From: a virus
IMG/VR virus record: IMGVR_UViG_3300009130_000013
Coordinates: 1-64,000 of that record
Reading direction: 5' to 3' (one strand)
DNA: 64,000 nt
The notes beneath the pieces are model-generated. The model saw only the letters and a program-made list of their open reading frames with translations. It was not told where the DNA came from and made no database searches. Below are positions 1 through 7,372 of this stretch, one piece after another (positions within the stretch are counted from its first letter, which is position 1; each line of letters begins with the position of its first letter). The translations under genes were made by a program, and so were the position numbers.

Positions 1-1
1 C

Positions 2-520
2 GAAGTTTTTAAACTTCCAAATCTGCATTGGGCAGGTATTGGTTCGGTTGTACAACCCCAAAGTATATTCCAAATTAAAGATACAATGAAATGGTTCCTA
101 GACGGATACAGACAATACTATCCAAAGCATAGAGGCATATCATTTTTGCCAATTGTTGATCCAATGTTCTTATCAATATGTTGGTTGGACGATGATCATA
201 AAGCAGAGATAAATGTATTGCTTGATGAATGTATTGATGAATACAAAATGAACAAAAGAGAAATTCAATGGTTCCGTACTATTCGTTCAGAACTGAATAG
301 AGAAATTAGCGGACATTCTACACAAGCAATATCACCAGGTAGAAAGAAACGTTTGATGTTACAATTTGTTAGACACCAAATGGCATTAGATGAAGTACGT
401 GGTACAGATACTCTTGCTATAGAACCTAAGTTACAACGATACTATGATAGGTGTAAAAACGATTTCCAATCAGATGTATTACAGTTTGATATCGAGGGCG
501 TAGTAAACGGACCAGCATAA
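2..520 (+). CDS. C-terminal part of a radical SAM protein (partial, starts before window)
   Basis: The reading frame is open from the window edge, so the gene starts upstream and only about 172 C-terminal residues are seen; the catalytic CxxxCxxC motif would lie outside. The assignment rests on the tail: the phrase LDEVRGTD followed by a spaced P and an acidic end matches the same position in the full-length N-twitch radical SAM proteins of this window (LDQQRGTS near 16.0 kb, LDQERKQN near 20.9 kb, LDKLRDED near 17.9 kb). It is followed directly by a carrier-protein-like gene. The similarity is my own alignment by eye; another cellular enzyme tail is possible. Confidence 0.55.
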   Translation, partial: EVFKLPNLHWAGIGSVVQPQSIFQIKDTMKWFLDGYRQYYPKHRGISFLPIVDPMFLSICWLDDDHKAEINVLLDECIDEYKMNKREIQWFRTIRSELNREISGHSTQAISPGRKKRLMLQFVRHQMALDEVRGTDTLAIEPKLQRYYDRCKNDFQSDVLQFDIEGVVNGPA

Positions 521-628
521 ATGAAATATATTGATTACGTTTTACAACGAATCAATATTATAGGAAATAAACACATACTAGAATTTCCTATAACACTAGA
601 GTCAATTGAAAGGTTGAGGAAAAATAAA

Positions 629-856
629 ATGAGTATAGAAGCAATACACGTGATAAAGTTTCTGAGCAAACAATTAGACGTAGATGAAAAGCTCGTAACA
701 CCTAATGCTAATCTTATAGATGATTTAGGAGCAGATGATTTCACTATGATTGAAGTTGTAATGGGCGTCGAAAAAGAATTTAATGTAAAAATATCAGACG
801 ATCAAGCTCAAGATATCACAACTGTACAAGATATTATAGACATTATTATTAAATAA
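629..856 (+). CDS. Acyl carrier protein-like protein lacking the phosphopantetheine serine
   Basis: Seventy-five residues, the length of bacterial ACP (about 78), with strong similarity to its helix II and III region: LIDDLGADDFTMIEVVMGVE against the E. coli pattern DLGADSLDTVELVMALE, then an acidic surface and TTVQDIIDII at the end. ACPs carry acyl groups on a 4'-phosphopantetheine attached to the Ser of the DSL motif; here that position is Asp (GADDF), so normal loading looks impossible. I chose the ATG at 629 because it gives the family length and has GAGG about 11 bases upstream; an in-frame ATG at 521, just after the preceding stop, would add 36 residues. It may be a scaffold or decoy carrier rather than a working ACP. 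Confidence 0.75.
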   Translation: MSIEAIHVIKFLSKQLDVDEKLVTPNANLIDDLGADDFTMIEVVMGVEKEFNVKISDDQAQDITTVQDIIDIIIK

Positions 857-987
857 TCAGCCTATTTTACTAGTTGCAACCTCCCGCGAGTGACACAATA
901 TGTTGTGTCACGACAATTATTTCTAATCTTTTTTCAAAAATCCAATAATATCAATGACTTACAACTCCAAAAAAGACGTCATTTTGG

Positions 988-1016
988 TTGACAAATTGGC
1001 CAAAAGACTGTATTAT
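988..1016 (+). promoter_or_regulatory. Early sigma70-type promoter with TTGGCCAA spacer
   Basis: TTGACA, 17-base spacer, TATTAT. The spacer holds the palindrome TTGGCCAA, and the upstream flank (AAAAAAGACGTCATTTTGG) resembles those at 26.3, 35.4 and 53.8 kb. It drives the small-gene operon starting at 1050. Confidence 0.85.
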
Positions 1017-1049
1017 AGTAGTATAGTTAATAAAAAGGAGTAACAAAAT

Positions 1050-1316
1050 ATGTCAAATCTTACTAATGTTTTAAAAGAAATAGACAAAATGGACAGCACA
1101 GAAATTAATACAGTTGTTCAAGCAATTAAAAACAGAAGAAATGCTATAGCAAAAAATAGTGTTTTAGGTTTTCAAGTTGGTGATAAAGTAGAGTTTAATG
1201 CCAGAGGTGGTGTTATTACAGGTACTATTACTAAAAAAGCAATCAAAAATATTACAGTAGATACTGGTGCTGGCAACTGGAGAGTATCAGCAACACTACT
1301 TAGAAAGGCGGCTTAA
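1050..1316 (+). CDS. Small early protein with KOW-like beta-barrel tail
   Basis: Eighty-eight residues: a helical N-terminal half and a C-terminal beta-rich part (FQVGDKVEFNARGG ... GTITKKAIKNITVDTG ... WRVSATLLRKAA) resembling KOW/SH3-like barrels that bind nucleic acid or polymerase. It is a paralog of the gene at 32774, which repeats the pattern F-x-G-x-x-V-x-F-N, I-x-K, W-[RK]-V, L-x-K-[AV]-A. It is first in an early operon, with AAGGAG upstream of the ATG, and its stop overlaps the next start. Function unknown; interaction with host transcription or nucleic acid is only a guess. Confidence 0.85.
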   Translation: MSNLTNVLKEIDKMDSTEINTVVQAIKNRRNAIAKNSVLGFQVGDKVEFNARGGVITGTITKKAIKNITVDTGAGNWRVSATLLRKAA

Positions 1317-1522
1317 TGTCAAAAGTTAAAAATTGGGCTTGGGATAAAGCAGAAGATAAACTAGACGACGTAGTTGAAAAAGTTGAAAAAGGTTTATTAA
1401 CCAAAAGCCAAGCAGTAAAAGAAATACAAGACGCTGATGAAAATTGGGGTTTATTAGGTTTTGATACTGTTGATGATGTTATTGACTTTATTGATGAAAT
1501 AGAAATACAGGTAACAGCCTAA
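1316..1522 (+). CDS. Hypothetical acidic early protein
   Basis: Sixty-eight residues, rich in Asp/Glu and Trp, mostly predicted helical, no Cys. Starts in the overlap TAATG with the upstream gene and ends in the same overlap with the next, so translation is probably coupled. I do not recognise the family. Confidence 0.8.
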   Translation: MSKVKNWAWDKAEDKLDDVVEKVEKGLLTKSQAVKEIQDADENWGLLGFDTVDDVIDFIDEIEIQVTA

Positions 1523-1782
1523 TGAGAAATGTTAATCCATATCTTTGTAAAAAAGGTTATTACATTACAGAGCAACACTTTGGTGATATACCAGGTGACG
1601 GATATAAGTTAATTGACACATCAGATTTAAGAGGTCCTTTTAAAACATTAAAAAGAGCTCAGGAAATTTTTAGCAGTATGTTTACTAAAGAAGATTGGAA
1701 CTTTGGTATTAGAGGTCCTGAACATGATAATGATAATAAAGGATATAATACTATTTGGTATAACGTTAAGGAGACAGGATGA
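1522..1782 (+). CDS. Hypothetical early protein
   Basis: Eighty-six residues, soluble, aromatic-rich (several YxI and WNFGIRGPEH). It sits in the operon driven from 988 with start/stop overlap on both sides. No motif recognised. Confidence 0.8.
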   Translation: MRNVNPYLCKKGYYITEQHFGDIPGDGYKLIDTSDLRGPFKTLKRAQEIFSSMFTKEDWNFGIRGPEHDNDNKGYNTIWYNVKETG

Positions 1783-2198
1783 AAGCAGATATTAAACCGT
1801 TAGTTGATTTATTTAAAAAGCCTTCCATTACGGAAGTTGAGATTGTTTATGAAACTCTCGGAGTTAAAATATCTGAGACTTTAATGTTAGGTTTAGAAAA
1901 ATCAACCGACCGTCTTTATGTTTTTGAATGGATGGTATATAACGAAGGCACACCAGCTGAAACAGGCGACTGGGTGGCTGGACGTTTTTTAACTTTTGAA
2001 AATAACAGTTGGGTCAGCAGACATACAAGCCCTGTTGTTAAGTTTAAAACTTATGAAGAAATTACAAAGTACTGGAATGAGAATATGGTTCTTCATCCAG
2101 GACCAAACCCAGGTACAAAAGAATATGATGATATGATCCTCAACAGTTACATTTGTGAGATGTCGGAAGGTATGGCTTCTCTCTCACACGTAGGATGA
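1779..2198 (+). CDS. Hypothetical early protein
   Basis: 139 residues, soluble, no transmembrane segment, one CE motif near the end. Overlaps the previous gene by four bases (ATGA), with GGAGACAGG ahead of the start. Last gene of the early operon before a non-coding stretch. Family not recognised. Confidence 0.8.
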   Translation: MKADIKPLVDLFKKPSITEVEIVYETLGVKISETLMLGLEKSTDRLYVFEWMVYNEGTPAETGDWVAGRFLTFENNSWVSRHTSPVVKFKTYEEITKYWNENMVLHPGPNPGTKEYDDMILNSYICEMSEGMASLSHVG

Positions 2199-2226
2199 AA
2201 GAATTCTTGCTAGTTACTAGTAAGGA

Positions 2227-2269
2227 GTTCGAGAATGTTTTTGCCGGTGCGGCTGTTTAGAACTCGAAC
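2227..2269 (+). other. Inverted repeat downstream of early operon
   Basis: GTTCGAG at 2227-2233 pairs with CTCGAAC at 2263-2269, followed after 14 bases by an A-rich run. The stretch 2199-2473 has no gene; it holds this hairpin and the terminator-like hairpin at 2404. Confidence 0.4.
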
Positions 2270-2403
2270 ATAATGAAGATAAAAAAAAACAAATCGCGAG
2301 TCACTCTTTTTTGGCTTTTTATATAAGACTCACAAACTGATAAAAACGCCAAGTCAACTTTAAGTTAGTTTCTTTGACTTTAAATTAAAAACAGCACGTG
2401 AAG

Positions 2404-2454
2404 ATGCTCCGGCGAATTACTCCTAACCCGAGTTAACTGTTGGAGCATTTTTTT
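2404..2454 (+). terminator. Terminator-like hairpin
   Basis: ATGCTCC (2404-2410) pairs with GGAGCAT (2442-2448) and is followed by a T run; a small TAAC/GTTA stem lies in the loop. Placed between the early operon and the gene at 2474. Confidence 0.55.
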
Positions 2455-2473
2455 AACCTTTGGAGGAAGGGTT

Positions 2474-2671
2474 ATGACAAGGAGGAATTTAAAGGATCAA
2501 GTATATCCTGCTTGTGTTGGTTTGGGCAGAACTGGATTGTACCCAAACAGAGTTCACGAAGTTTGGAATGATCAAGTATTAAGACCAGTACCATTTCTAT
2601 ATATGTTTATACCTATGAGATGGCTGGACTGGAATAACAAAGGAGTTATGTTAAAATGGAACAAGAATTAG
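2474..2671 (+). CDS. Hypothetical basic small protein
   Basis: Sixty-five residues with many Trp, Arg, Pro and Tyr; GGAGGAAGG lies just before the ATG. Overlaps the membrane microprotein at 2656 in another frame. Family not recognised. Confidence 0.65.
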   Translation: MTRRNLKDQVYPACVGLGRTGLYPNRVHEVWNDQVLRPVPFLYMFIPMRWLDWNNKGVMLKWNKN

Positions 2672-2763
2672 TCCCCCTAGTTGGCTTAGGTTTTATAATG
2701 CTAACATTATTATTTGTAGTATGGATGATGATTAAGTGGAACAAGGAAGATCCACATAAGTAA
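2656..2763 (+). CDS. 35-residue single-pass membrane microprotein
   Basis: A short ORF whose centre (residues 7-27) is one hydrophobic helix ending in charged residues (KWNKEDPHK). It overlaps the end of the previous gene and stops six bases before the lipoprotein gene, which supports a real gene in an operon. Role unknown. Confidence 0.6.
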   Translation: MEQELVPLVGLGFIMLTLLFVVWMMIKWNKEDPHK

Positions 2764-2769
2764 TATATC

Positions 2770-3036
2770 ATGAAACTCATATTAGTACTTTTATTATCAA
2801 TTGTACTAAACGGGTGTGGCGTTATCGCACCAATAGGTACAGCAGGTACTTCTGGATATCAAACTTATAAGACAGTAACAATGGCTAAGGCAGGTGTCGA
2901 CGTGGCCTTAACAGCTAACGACAAACAAACAACAACCGACAAAGCAGTTTCAATACTAGTAGGTCGTGAATGTAAATTAAGTCGTAGTTTAAAAGAGAAA
3001 GACCTTACTGTCTATTGTAAAGAATTAGAAGATTAA
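2770..3036 (+). CDS. Putative lipoprotein
   Basis: Eighty-eight residues with a lipoprotein signal peptide: MKLI, a hydrophobic stretch and the lipobox LNGC at residues 13-16, so the mature protein should be anchored at Cys16. The mature part is threonine-rich with two more Cys that could form a disulfide in the periplasm. The pattern TTTDKAVSILVGRECK resembles small alphaproteobacterial lipoproteins, from memory only. The stop abuts tRNA-Arg. A spanin-type lysis role is possible but there is no direct sign. Confidence 0.75.
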   Translation: MKLILVLLLSIVLNGCGVIAPIGTAGTSGYQTYKTVTMAKAGVDVALTANDKQTTTDKAVSILVGRECKLSRSLKEKDLTVYCKELED

Positions 3037-3113
3037 CTACCTGTAGCTCAGTTGGATAGAGCGTTAGTTTGCGGAACTAAAGGTCAGGAGTTCGAATCTC
3101 TTCAGGTAGGCCA
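3037..3113 (+). tRNA. tRNA-Arg (anticodon GCG)
   Basis: Full cloverleaf: acceptor CTACCTG/CAGGTAG, D-arm GCTC/GAGC, anticodon stem TTAGT/ACTAA with loop TTGCGGA, T-arm with TTCGAAT, and an encoded CCA. The anticodon GCG reads CGC (Arg); bacteria normally use ACG (inosine) here. It starts at the base after the stop codon of the lipoprotein gene. Confidence 0.95.
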
Positions 3114-3307
3114 AGTTTATATTCGATATCTCGTTTAGTTTCTTTAGGTAATTTATAAGGTAATAAGAATAAATCTTGTAGGAACTTTTTATTTTTCTTT
3201 ATATATTCTTCTTTAGTATAGTCAGGTGAACGACCTTCCCAGATAGCTAACTCGTCCTGGTGTTCATTCCATTTGTTGTTACAAAAAAATTCCCAATAAG
3301 AATACAT
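3077..3307 (-). CDS. Hypothetical protein whose 3' end overlaps the tRNA antisense
   Basis: Seventy-six residues; the first 65 look like a normal phage protein (aromatic, charged, DYTKEEYIKKNKK), but the last ones (PEEIRTPDL) are the well-known antisense translation of a tRNA. Either the gene truly ends inside the tRNA on the opposite strand or it has been truncated there. Weak ribosome site (TAAGAG). Confidence 0.4.
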   Translation of the reverse strand: MYSYWEFFCNNKWNEHQDELAIWEGRSPDYTKEEYIKKNKKFLQDLFLLPYKLPKETKRDIEYKLGLPEEIRTPDL

Positions 3308-3365
3308 ATACTCTTACTTATCTTAATTAATCATTATATGAGTAGTTAATGGATTATTCTTAAGA

Positions 3366-4826
3366 TTAACTTTCTAATGCTGTAATTCTAGCCTCTAACT
3401 CTTGTATCGTTTTAACCAATAAAGGTACTAGTTTACTTTGGTCTATTCCTTGAGGATCAATTTCAGATGAATGAAATTCTTTAAAGTCACCAATTGCTTT
3501 AGTAGGATTTTCGCCTTGTGTTTCAGCGTCAGCACTTGTATATAATATTGGTTTCATAGCATCTTTGGCTCCTGTAACTGCTTCTGGAACTACACTAGAT
3601 ACTTCGTGTGCTATAAAGCCATCTACTAATGTATTATCGCTGTCTGCTATAAAGTTAAACCTTGCCGGCTTTAATTGTTTTAATCTAGTTGTGGCATCCC
3701 AATCATAGTCAACATTTTCTTTAAGTCTATAATCCGATGAAGTATTATATGTTGTACTCGAACTACTAGTTTGTATTCTGCCAACTAACCCATTGCCGTT
3801 GTTAAAATGCATTAAGTCCCTAGTAGTAGTAAGGTTTGTTTCTATTAGTATCATACCTTGATTACCATCAGCATTTAGTTTGTAGCCAGAACCAGTACCG
3901 TTACCAACCCAGTACCTTGATCTTACATCACCATCACTAGTAACTTCTACCGACCTTGTCGTGCCGTGACCAATGCCCCAACGTTGTCCATTCTGTACAT
4001 AGATACCCGCTGAAACATCTGAACCACTGCCAGTCATACTAGCCTGTGTGGCATGATATAAAACTGTTGAGCCAGCATCAGAACCACTGCCATTGTGTCG
4101 TAAACTGTAAGCGGCTTTGTAATTAGTTTTTGATATAATGGCTAGTGTTTCATCATTGCCCATTAAGTTATTTCCATAACCAGCATAGGTACCATTAGTA
4201 CTTAATGTTCCATCTATACTAGTGGCGCCAGTAAGATCAACACCCGATGAGGTTGTTTCAACTTTTATTGAACCATTGTACATTAATTGTGTTTTTCCAG
4301 CGGCATCGGCCCTGATACCAACAACAGTACCTCCAGGATTCATTACATAAAAGTTACCTGCCCTAACTGATAAATTACCAGTTCCATCTTCTTTAATAAT
4401 AGAGTCACCGCCATCGTGATAAATCTGTAGGTCAGACCCATTGCCAAAGATGGCTTTGTTGTTATCGCCAAAAGTTACATTACCAGTAAGTGTACCGCCT
4501 GCTAAAGGCATCTTTGTTGAGTCAGTAGCAGTAATACCGGTTAAGTTAGAACCATCACCGTGAAACTCATCTGCTTTAATATTAGCATAACTTGTTATAG
4601 TAACATTGCCTGATGTTGTTCCTGTTTCACTAGTATTAATTACAGCAAATTGATCAGCTGATTCATCCCATATGATAGCAACGTTGGCATCACTACCACG
4701 TTCTATTACTATGCCAGCATCAACATCATTGCTACCTGACTTACCTTTGTTTAAACCTATTAGAGGGTCTGATAAGTTAGTAACATCAAAGTTTATTTGT
4801 GTGGCTTTAGGTCTTGTTAATCCCAT
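3366..4826 (-). CDS. Tail fibre protein with C-terminal S74 intramolecular chaperone
   Basis: 486 residues. The body is Gly/Ser/Thr/Asn-rich with beta-strand repeats (LTGNVTFGDN, IYHDGGDSIIKEDGTGNL) typical of trimeric fibres. The end (about residue 370 on) has SDYRLKENV, then KPARFNF and GFIAHEVSSVVPEAV, the signature of the peptidase S74/endosialidase chaperone domain, which helps the trimer fold and then cuts itself off. A short coiled coil (VKTIQELEARITALE) closes the protein. It is expressed from the late promoter at 4850-4859. It probably contacts the host surface. Confidence 0.9.
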   Translation of the reverse strand: MGLTRPKATQINFDVTNLSDPLIGLNKGKSGSNDVDAGIVIERGSDANVAIIWDESADQFAVINTSETGTTSGNVTITSYANIKADEFHGDGSNLTGITATDSTKMPLAGGTLTGNVTFGDNNKAIFGNGSDLQIYHDGGDSIIKEDGTGNLSVRAGNFYVMNPGGTVVGIRADAAGKTQLMYNGSIKVETTSSGVDLTGATSIDGTLSTNGTYAGYGNNLMGNDETLAIISKTNYKAAYSLRHNGSGSDAGSTVLYHATQASMTGSGSDVSAGIYVQNGQRWGIGHGTTRSVEVTSDGDVRSRYWVGNGTGSGYKLNADGNQGMILIETNLTTTRDLMHFNNGNGLVGRIQTSSSSTTYNTSSDYRLKENVDYDWDATTRLKQLKPARFNFIADSDNTLVDGFIAHEVSSVVPEAVTGAKDAMKPILYTSADAETQGENPTKAIGDFKEFHSSEIDPQGIDQSKLVPLLVKTIQELEARITALES

Positions 4827-4849
4827 ATGGTTGGTTCCTTTTATATATT

Positions 4850-4859
4850 GTATTTATTA
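4850..4859 (-). promoter_or_regulatory. T4-type late promoter
   Basis: TAATAAATAC read on the minus strand, followed by a leader with AAGGAA before the fibre start at 4826. Confidence 0.6.
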
Positions 4860-4882
4860 TTTTTAAGATAAGTACATATATT

Positions 4883-5557
4883 ATGATATTCGAAACTTCT
4901 CAAGACACATATAATTTCACTGATTTAAATACTGTAAACAATATAGGTATTAAAATATCTGGTGGACTTGATAGTGCTATTCTTTGTTATATGTTATTTA
5001 AAACTATACACGAACAAAAACTTAATACTAATGTATATATTATAACAACTAATATGATTGGCAAAGCATATCAAGTAGAGTATTCTACTAAGGTATGGAA
5101 ATGGTGCTGGAATAAGTTTGAGAATGTTACGTTGAAAGATCATGTTACTAATGAATGTAACCCCGATAATGAAGACTATGCTGAAGTTCAGAGAAAATTA
5201 TTAGACGAACTTTATAATAACAAAACAATTGACAGGCATTATATGGGTGTTACAGCCAATCCTCCAGAAGAAGTATACGAAACTTTTGACGATATTAAAG
5301 GTGGTGATTGGATTGATGCTAGAGATTCAAATACTAAAAAACCACAAACAAGCAAATCTAAAAGCTGGCATCGACCTTTTGTTAACACAAACAAGGCAGG
5401 TATAAAAGAATTATATGACCAGTTTAATCTATTAGAGCCTGGTTCATTGTTTGATCAAACTAGAACCTGTGAGGAATGGACCAACGACTTTAGTAAGCAT
5501 TGTGGTAAGTGTTGGTTTTGTAAAGAACGCTTATGGGGATTTGGTAAGTTAGATTAA
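4883..5557 (+). CDS. PP-loop ATP pyrophosphatase, QueC-like
   Basis: 224 residues. The PP-loop ATP-binding motif KISGGLDSA sits near residue 26, and the C-terminus carries CEEW...HCGKCWFCKERLWGF, matching the zinc site (C...CGxCxxCxxR) of QueC, which makes preQ0 for queuosine and deazaguanine DNA modification. Phages use QueC homologs to modify DNA or tRNA, but no QueD, QueE, FolE or DpdA-like gene is in the window, so the substrate is uncertain. I moved the start to the ATG at 4883: the upstream hydrophobic extension covers the fibre gene's promoter on the other strand. Confidence 0.75.
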   Translation: MIFETSQDTYNFTDLNTVNNIGIKISGGLDSAILCYMLFKTIHEQKLNTNVYIITTNMIGKAYQVEYSTKVWKWCWNKFENVTLKDHVTNECNPDNEDYAEVQRKLLDELYNNKTIDRHYMGVTANPPEEVYETFDDIKGGDWIDARDSNTKKPQTSKSKSWHRPFVNTNKAGIKELYDQFNLLEPGSLFDQTRTCEEWTNDFSKHCGKCWFCKERLWGFGKLD

Positions 5558-5707
5558 TTAAAAAGCCTGAAGGACAAGGTATCCTAATCCTATAAGCAAT
5601 ATACAATCCGCACAGACACTCCAAACGATATATGCTTTAAACATATGACTCGCCATTCTCTTTATGGGTTCTGGCATTCGACTTGCTAGGTTCCGGATCT
5701 GGTTCAT
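5558..5707 (-). CDS. 49-residue membrane microprotein
   Basis: Starts after a strong GGAGGG site; the N-terminal half is basic and amphipathic (RNLASRMPEPIKRMAS), the C-terminal half is one hydrophobic helix (ILLIGLGYLVLQAF) with two Cys. It ends at the base next to the stop of the convergent QueC-like gene. Unknown role. Confidence 0.65.
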   Translation of the reverse strand: MNQIRNLASRMPEPIKRMASHMFKAYIVWSVCADCILLIGLGYLVLQAF

Positions 5708-5765
5708 CGTTCTGACCCTCCGTAATCATAGCTATATTACAACATGAATTAATAAAATAATACAT

Positions 5766-5812
5766 ATACTGCCTCCTTTATAACGACTGTTATTTATAAT
5801 CGGAGGCAGTAT
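5766..5812 (-). terminator. Long hairpin terminator with late-promoter motif in its loop
   Basis: ATACTGCCTCC (5766-5776) pairs perfectly with GGAGGCAGTAT (5802-5812), followed on the minus strand by a T-rich run. It lies just after the synthetase-like gene. The loop contains TTATAAATAAC on the minus strand, a possible late promoter for the microprotein at 5707. Confidence 0.65.
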
Positions 5813-5825
5813 TCATGTAATTAAC

Positions 5826-6677
5826 TTACATTGCCGCGGCTATTTTGGCAACTTTAAACATTTCATTAGCTCGTATTAATCTAGTTATACCAATACCTCC
5901 ACCTACTCTAGGTATAAAGTCTAATGATAGGAAGTCATTTAATTCCTGTTCTACACGTTCTTTACCAAACTTACCAAACAACAAGTCAGCATACATACCA
6001 TCACTTATTGTATGAAACATCTCTCTCATCTCCGCTGTGTCTGAGGAGCGTTCAGCTGAACCTATTGTTTCTTGTCCTGCTATAATAACATCTATCTTAG
6101 ATGCTGTACCATCTCCGTTTTGTTTCATATTCCAAAATGGACTAGTATGGTTTGGAAAGTTTTTAATCATACAAGCTCTTCCATTCCAATTTTGGCACAT
6201 ACGTTCTTCGTGTTCATGTGTTAGCTCATCTACTTTGTATATGTCTGCCCATTCTTTATAGTCTTTAGAAACTACATCATGCCTAGAACAAAAGTCCAAA
6301 TGCTCTACTAACTCTTTTTCCATCTCTTCTAACTCTACTATTGTTCCTGGGAATTCAAATTCAAACATAGGAAATATTAAATCGTGTCTACCACTTATAG
6401 GATTTGGCTCTTGCCTATAGGAAGTGGAGACACAAAAAAACCCTGGCGTAGCAGGGTCATTAAGTAATTCATATTCGAGCCACATCTGGCCCGTCTGTGG
6501 CAGAGGCCACACTTGCCCTGAATAGTCATATGTTGAAACTGTAGTTGGATCTTCACAAGCGGCTAATATGCTTAACCTATTTTGTGTATGAACTTCTACG
6601 AAACCCTTGTCAATAAAAAAGGCTCTTAAAGAGCCTGTAACTTCTGCGAATTGTTTTGGTCGTATTAATTGTGTCAT
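5826..6677 (-). CDS. Class II aminoacyl-tRNA synthetase-like catalytic core (Asp/Asn-type or AsnA-like)
   Basis: 283 residues. Motif 2 is seen as VSTSYRQEPNPISGRHD...FPMFEFE and motif 3 as RVGGGIGITRLIR; between them, GQETIGSAERS resembles the GQ-E-xxGSxR segment of the AspRS/AsnRS group. The protein is only a catalytic core: there is no N-terminal OB anticodon-binding domain, as in AsnA (asparagine synthetase A) or EpmA paralogs. GGGIG also recalls AsnA. It could make asparagine, modify a protein, or charge a tRNA unusually. It lies beside the minus-strand tRNA cluster under a late-type promoter. Confidence 0.8.
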   Translation of the reverse strand: MTQLIRPKQFAEVTGSLRAFFIDKGFVEVHTQNRLSILAACEDPTTVSTYDYSGQVWPLPQTGQMWLEYELLNDPATPGFFCVSTSYRQEPNPISGRHDLIFPMFEFEFPGTIVELEEMEKELVEHLDFCSRHDVVSKDYKEWADIYKVDELTHEHEERMCQNWNGRACMIKNFPNHTSPFWNMKQNGDGTASKIDVIIAGQETIGSAERSSDTAEMREMFHTISDGMYADLLFGKFGKERVEQELNDFLSLDFIPRVGGGIGITRLIRANEMFKVAKIAAAM

Positions 6678-6750
6678 CTTCTTTTTCTCCGGTCAAAAAA
6701 AATTTACTCAAAAAAATTTTGTCATAAGACCGACAAAATTTTCTTCACAA

Positions 6751-6760
6751 GTATTTATAC
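6751..6760 (-). promoter_or_regulatory. T4-type late promoter
   Basis: GTATAAATAC on the minus strand between the tRNA-Arg and the synthetase-like gene; a full TATAAATA match. Confidence 0.65.
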
Positions 6761-6773
6761 AAAAGATAATAAA

Positions 6774-6849
6774 TGGCTCCGCGAGCTGGATTCGAACCAG
6801 CGACCCACAGCTTAGAAGGCTGTTGCTCTATCCACTGAGCTATCGCGGA
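6774..6849 (-). tRNA. tRNA-Arg (anticodon TCT)
   Basis: Acceptor TCCGCGA/TCGCGGA, anticodon stem ACAGC/GCTGT with loop CTTCTAA, T-loop TTCGAAT, encoded CCA. Reads AGA, a favoured Arg codon in AT-rich phages. Confidence 0.95.
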
Positions 6850-6855
6850 ACAGAG

Positions 6856-6930
6856 TGGAGTTGCGGGTAGGAATCAAACCTACATAAAAAGGATTTGCAA
6901 TCCTTCGCATAATCATTCTGCCACCGCAAC
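6856..6930 (-). tRNA. tRNA-Cys (anticodon GCA)
   Basis: Acceptor GTTGCGG/CCGCAAC, anticodon stem AAGGA/TCCTT with loop TTGCAAA, T-arm TAGG/CCTA, encoded CCA. Useful given the many Cys-rich proteins in this genome. Confidence 0.93.
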
Positions 6931-6932
6931 AT

Positions 6933-7007
6933 TGGTACACCGTAGGAGAATCGAACTCCTCTTGCCGGGATGAAAACCCGGTGTCCTAACCGATAGACGA
7001 ACGGTGC
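6933..7007 (-). tRNA. tRNA-Glu (anticodon TTC)
   Basis: Acceptor GCACCGT/ACGGTGT, anticodon stem CCGGG/CCCGG with loop TTTTCAT, T-arm AGGAG/CTCCT, encoded CCA. Confidence 0.93.
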
Positions 7008-7009
7008 CC

Positions 7010-7085
7010 TGGTTCCGGAGAATGGACTTGAACCACTGACACAAGGATTTTCAGTCCTTTGCTCTACCAACTGAGCTACTCCGGA
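7010..7085 (-). tRNA. tRNA-Phe (anticodon GAA)
   Basis: Acceptor TCCGGAG/CTCCGGA, anticodon stem AAGGA/TCCTT with loop CTGAAAA, encoded CCA. Third in the five-tRNA string. Confidence 0.93.
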
Positions 7086-7130
7086 TTAAGATTATATTAT
7101 ACATTAAGTTGAATCACTTGTCAAGTCATA

Positions 7131-7220
7131 TGGCGGAGAGAGTGAGATTCGAACTCACGAAAGAGTTGCCCCTTTGCTGGTTTTCAAGACCAGTGCTTTC
7201 AACCGCTCAGCCATCTCTCC
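7131..7220 (-). tRNA. tRNA-Ser (anticodon TGA)
   Basis: Ninety bases with the long variable arm typical of tRNA-Ser; acceptor GGAGAGA/TCTCTCC, anticodon stem CTGGT/ACCAG with loop CTTGAAA, encoded CCA. It is the first tRNA of the minus-strand cluster. Confidence 0.95.
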
Positions 7221-7228
7221 TGACGTAA

Positions 7229-7236
7229 TATTTATA
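7229..7236 (-). promoter_or_regulatory. Late promoter for tRNA cluster
   Basis: Perfect TATAAATA on the minus strand; the expected start site is within a few bases of the 5' end of tRNA-Ser (7220). Confidence 0.65.
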
Positions 7237-7372
7237 GGTGGGGTTAGGAGGCGGACATAAATGCGAAGCTTAAAAATTTTTTTGGTGGGTTACAAATTGC
7301 TACGATTCGTAGCACACGACCAGGCTCCTGTTGTGTAGCACAACGGTGCTACCCAACCACAAATGTCAAGCC

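Noticed and set aside
6607-6870. Plus-strand ORF ending RTSDPQLRRLLLYPLSYRG
   Set aside because: Antisense translation of tRNA-Arg and of the synthetase-like gene start; a classic false gene.
6840-7070. Minus-strand ORF of 76 codons across the tRNA cluster
   Set aside because: It is the translation of tRNA-Cys, tRNA-Glu and tRNA-Phe; phrases such as CVSGSSPFSGT are typical of translated tRNA genes.
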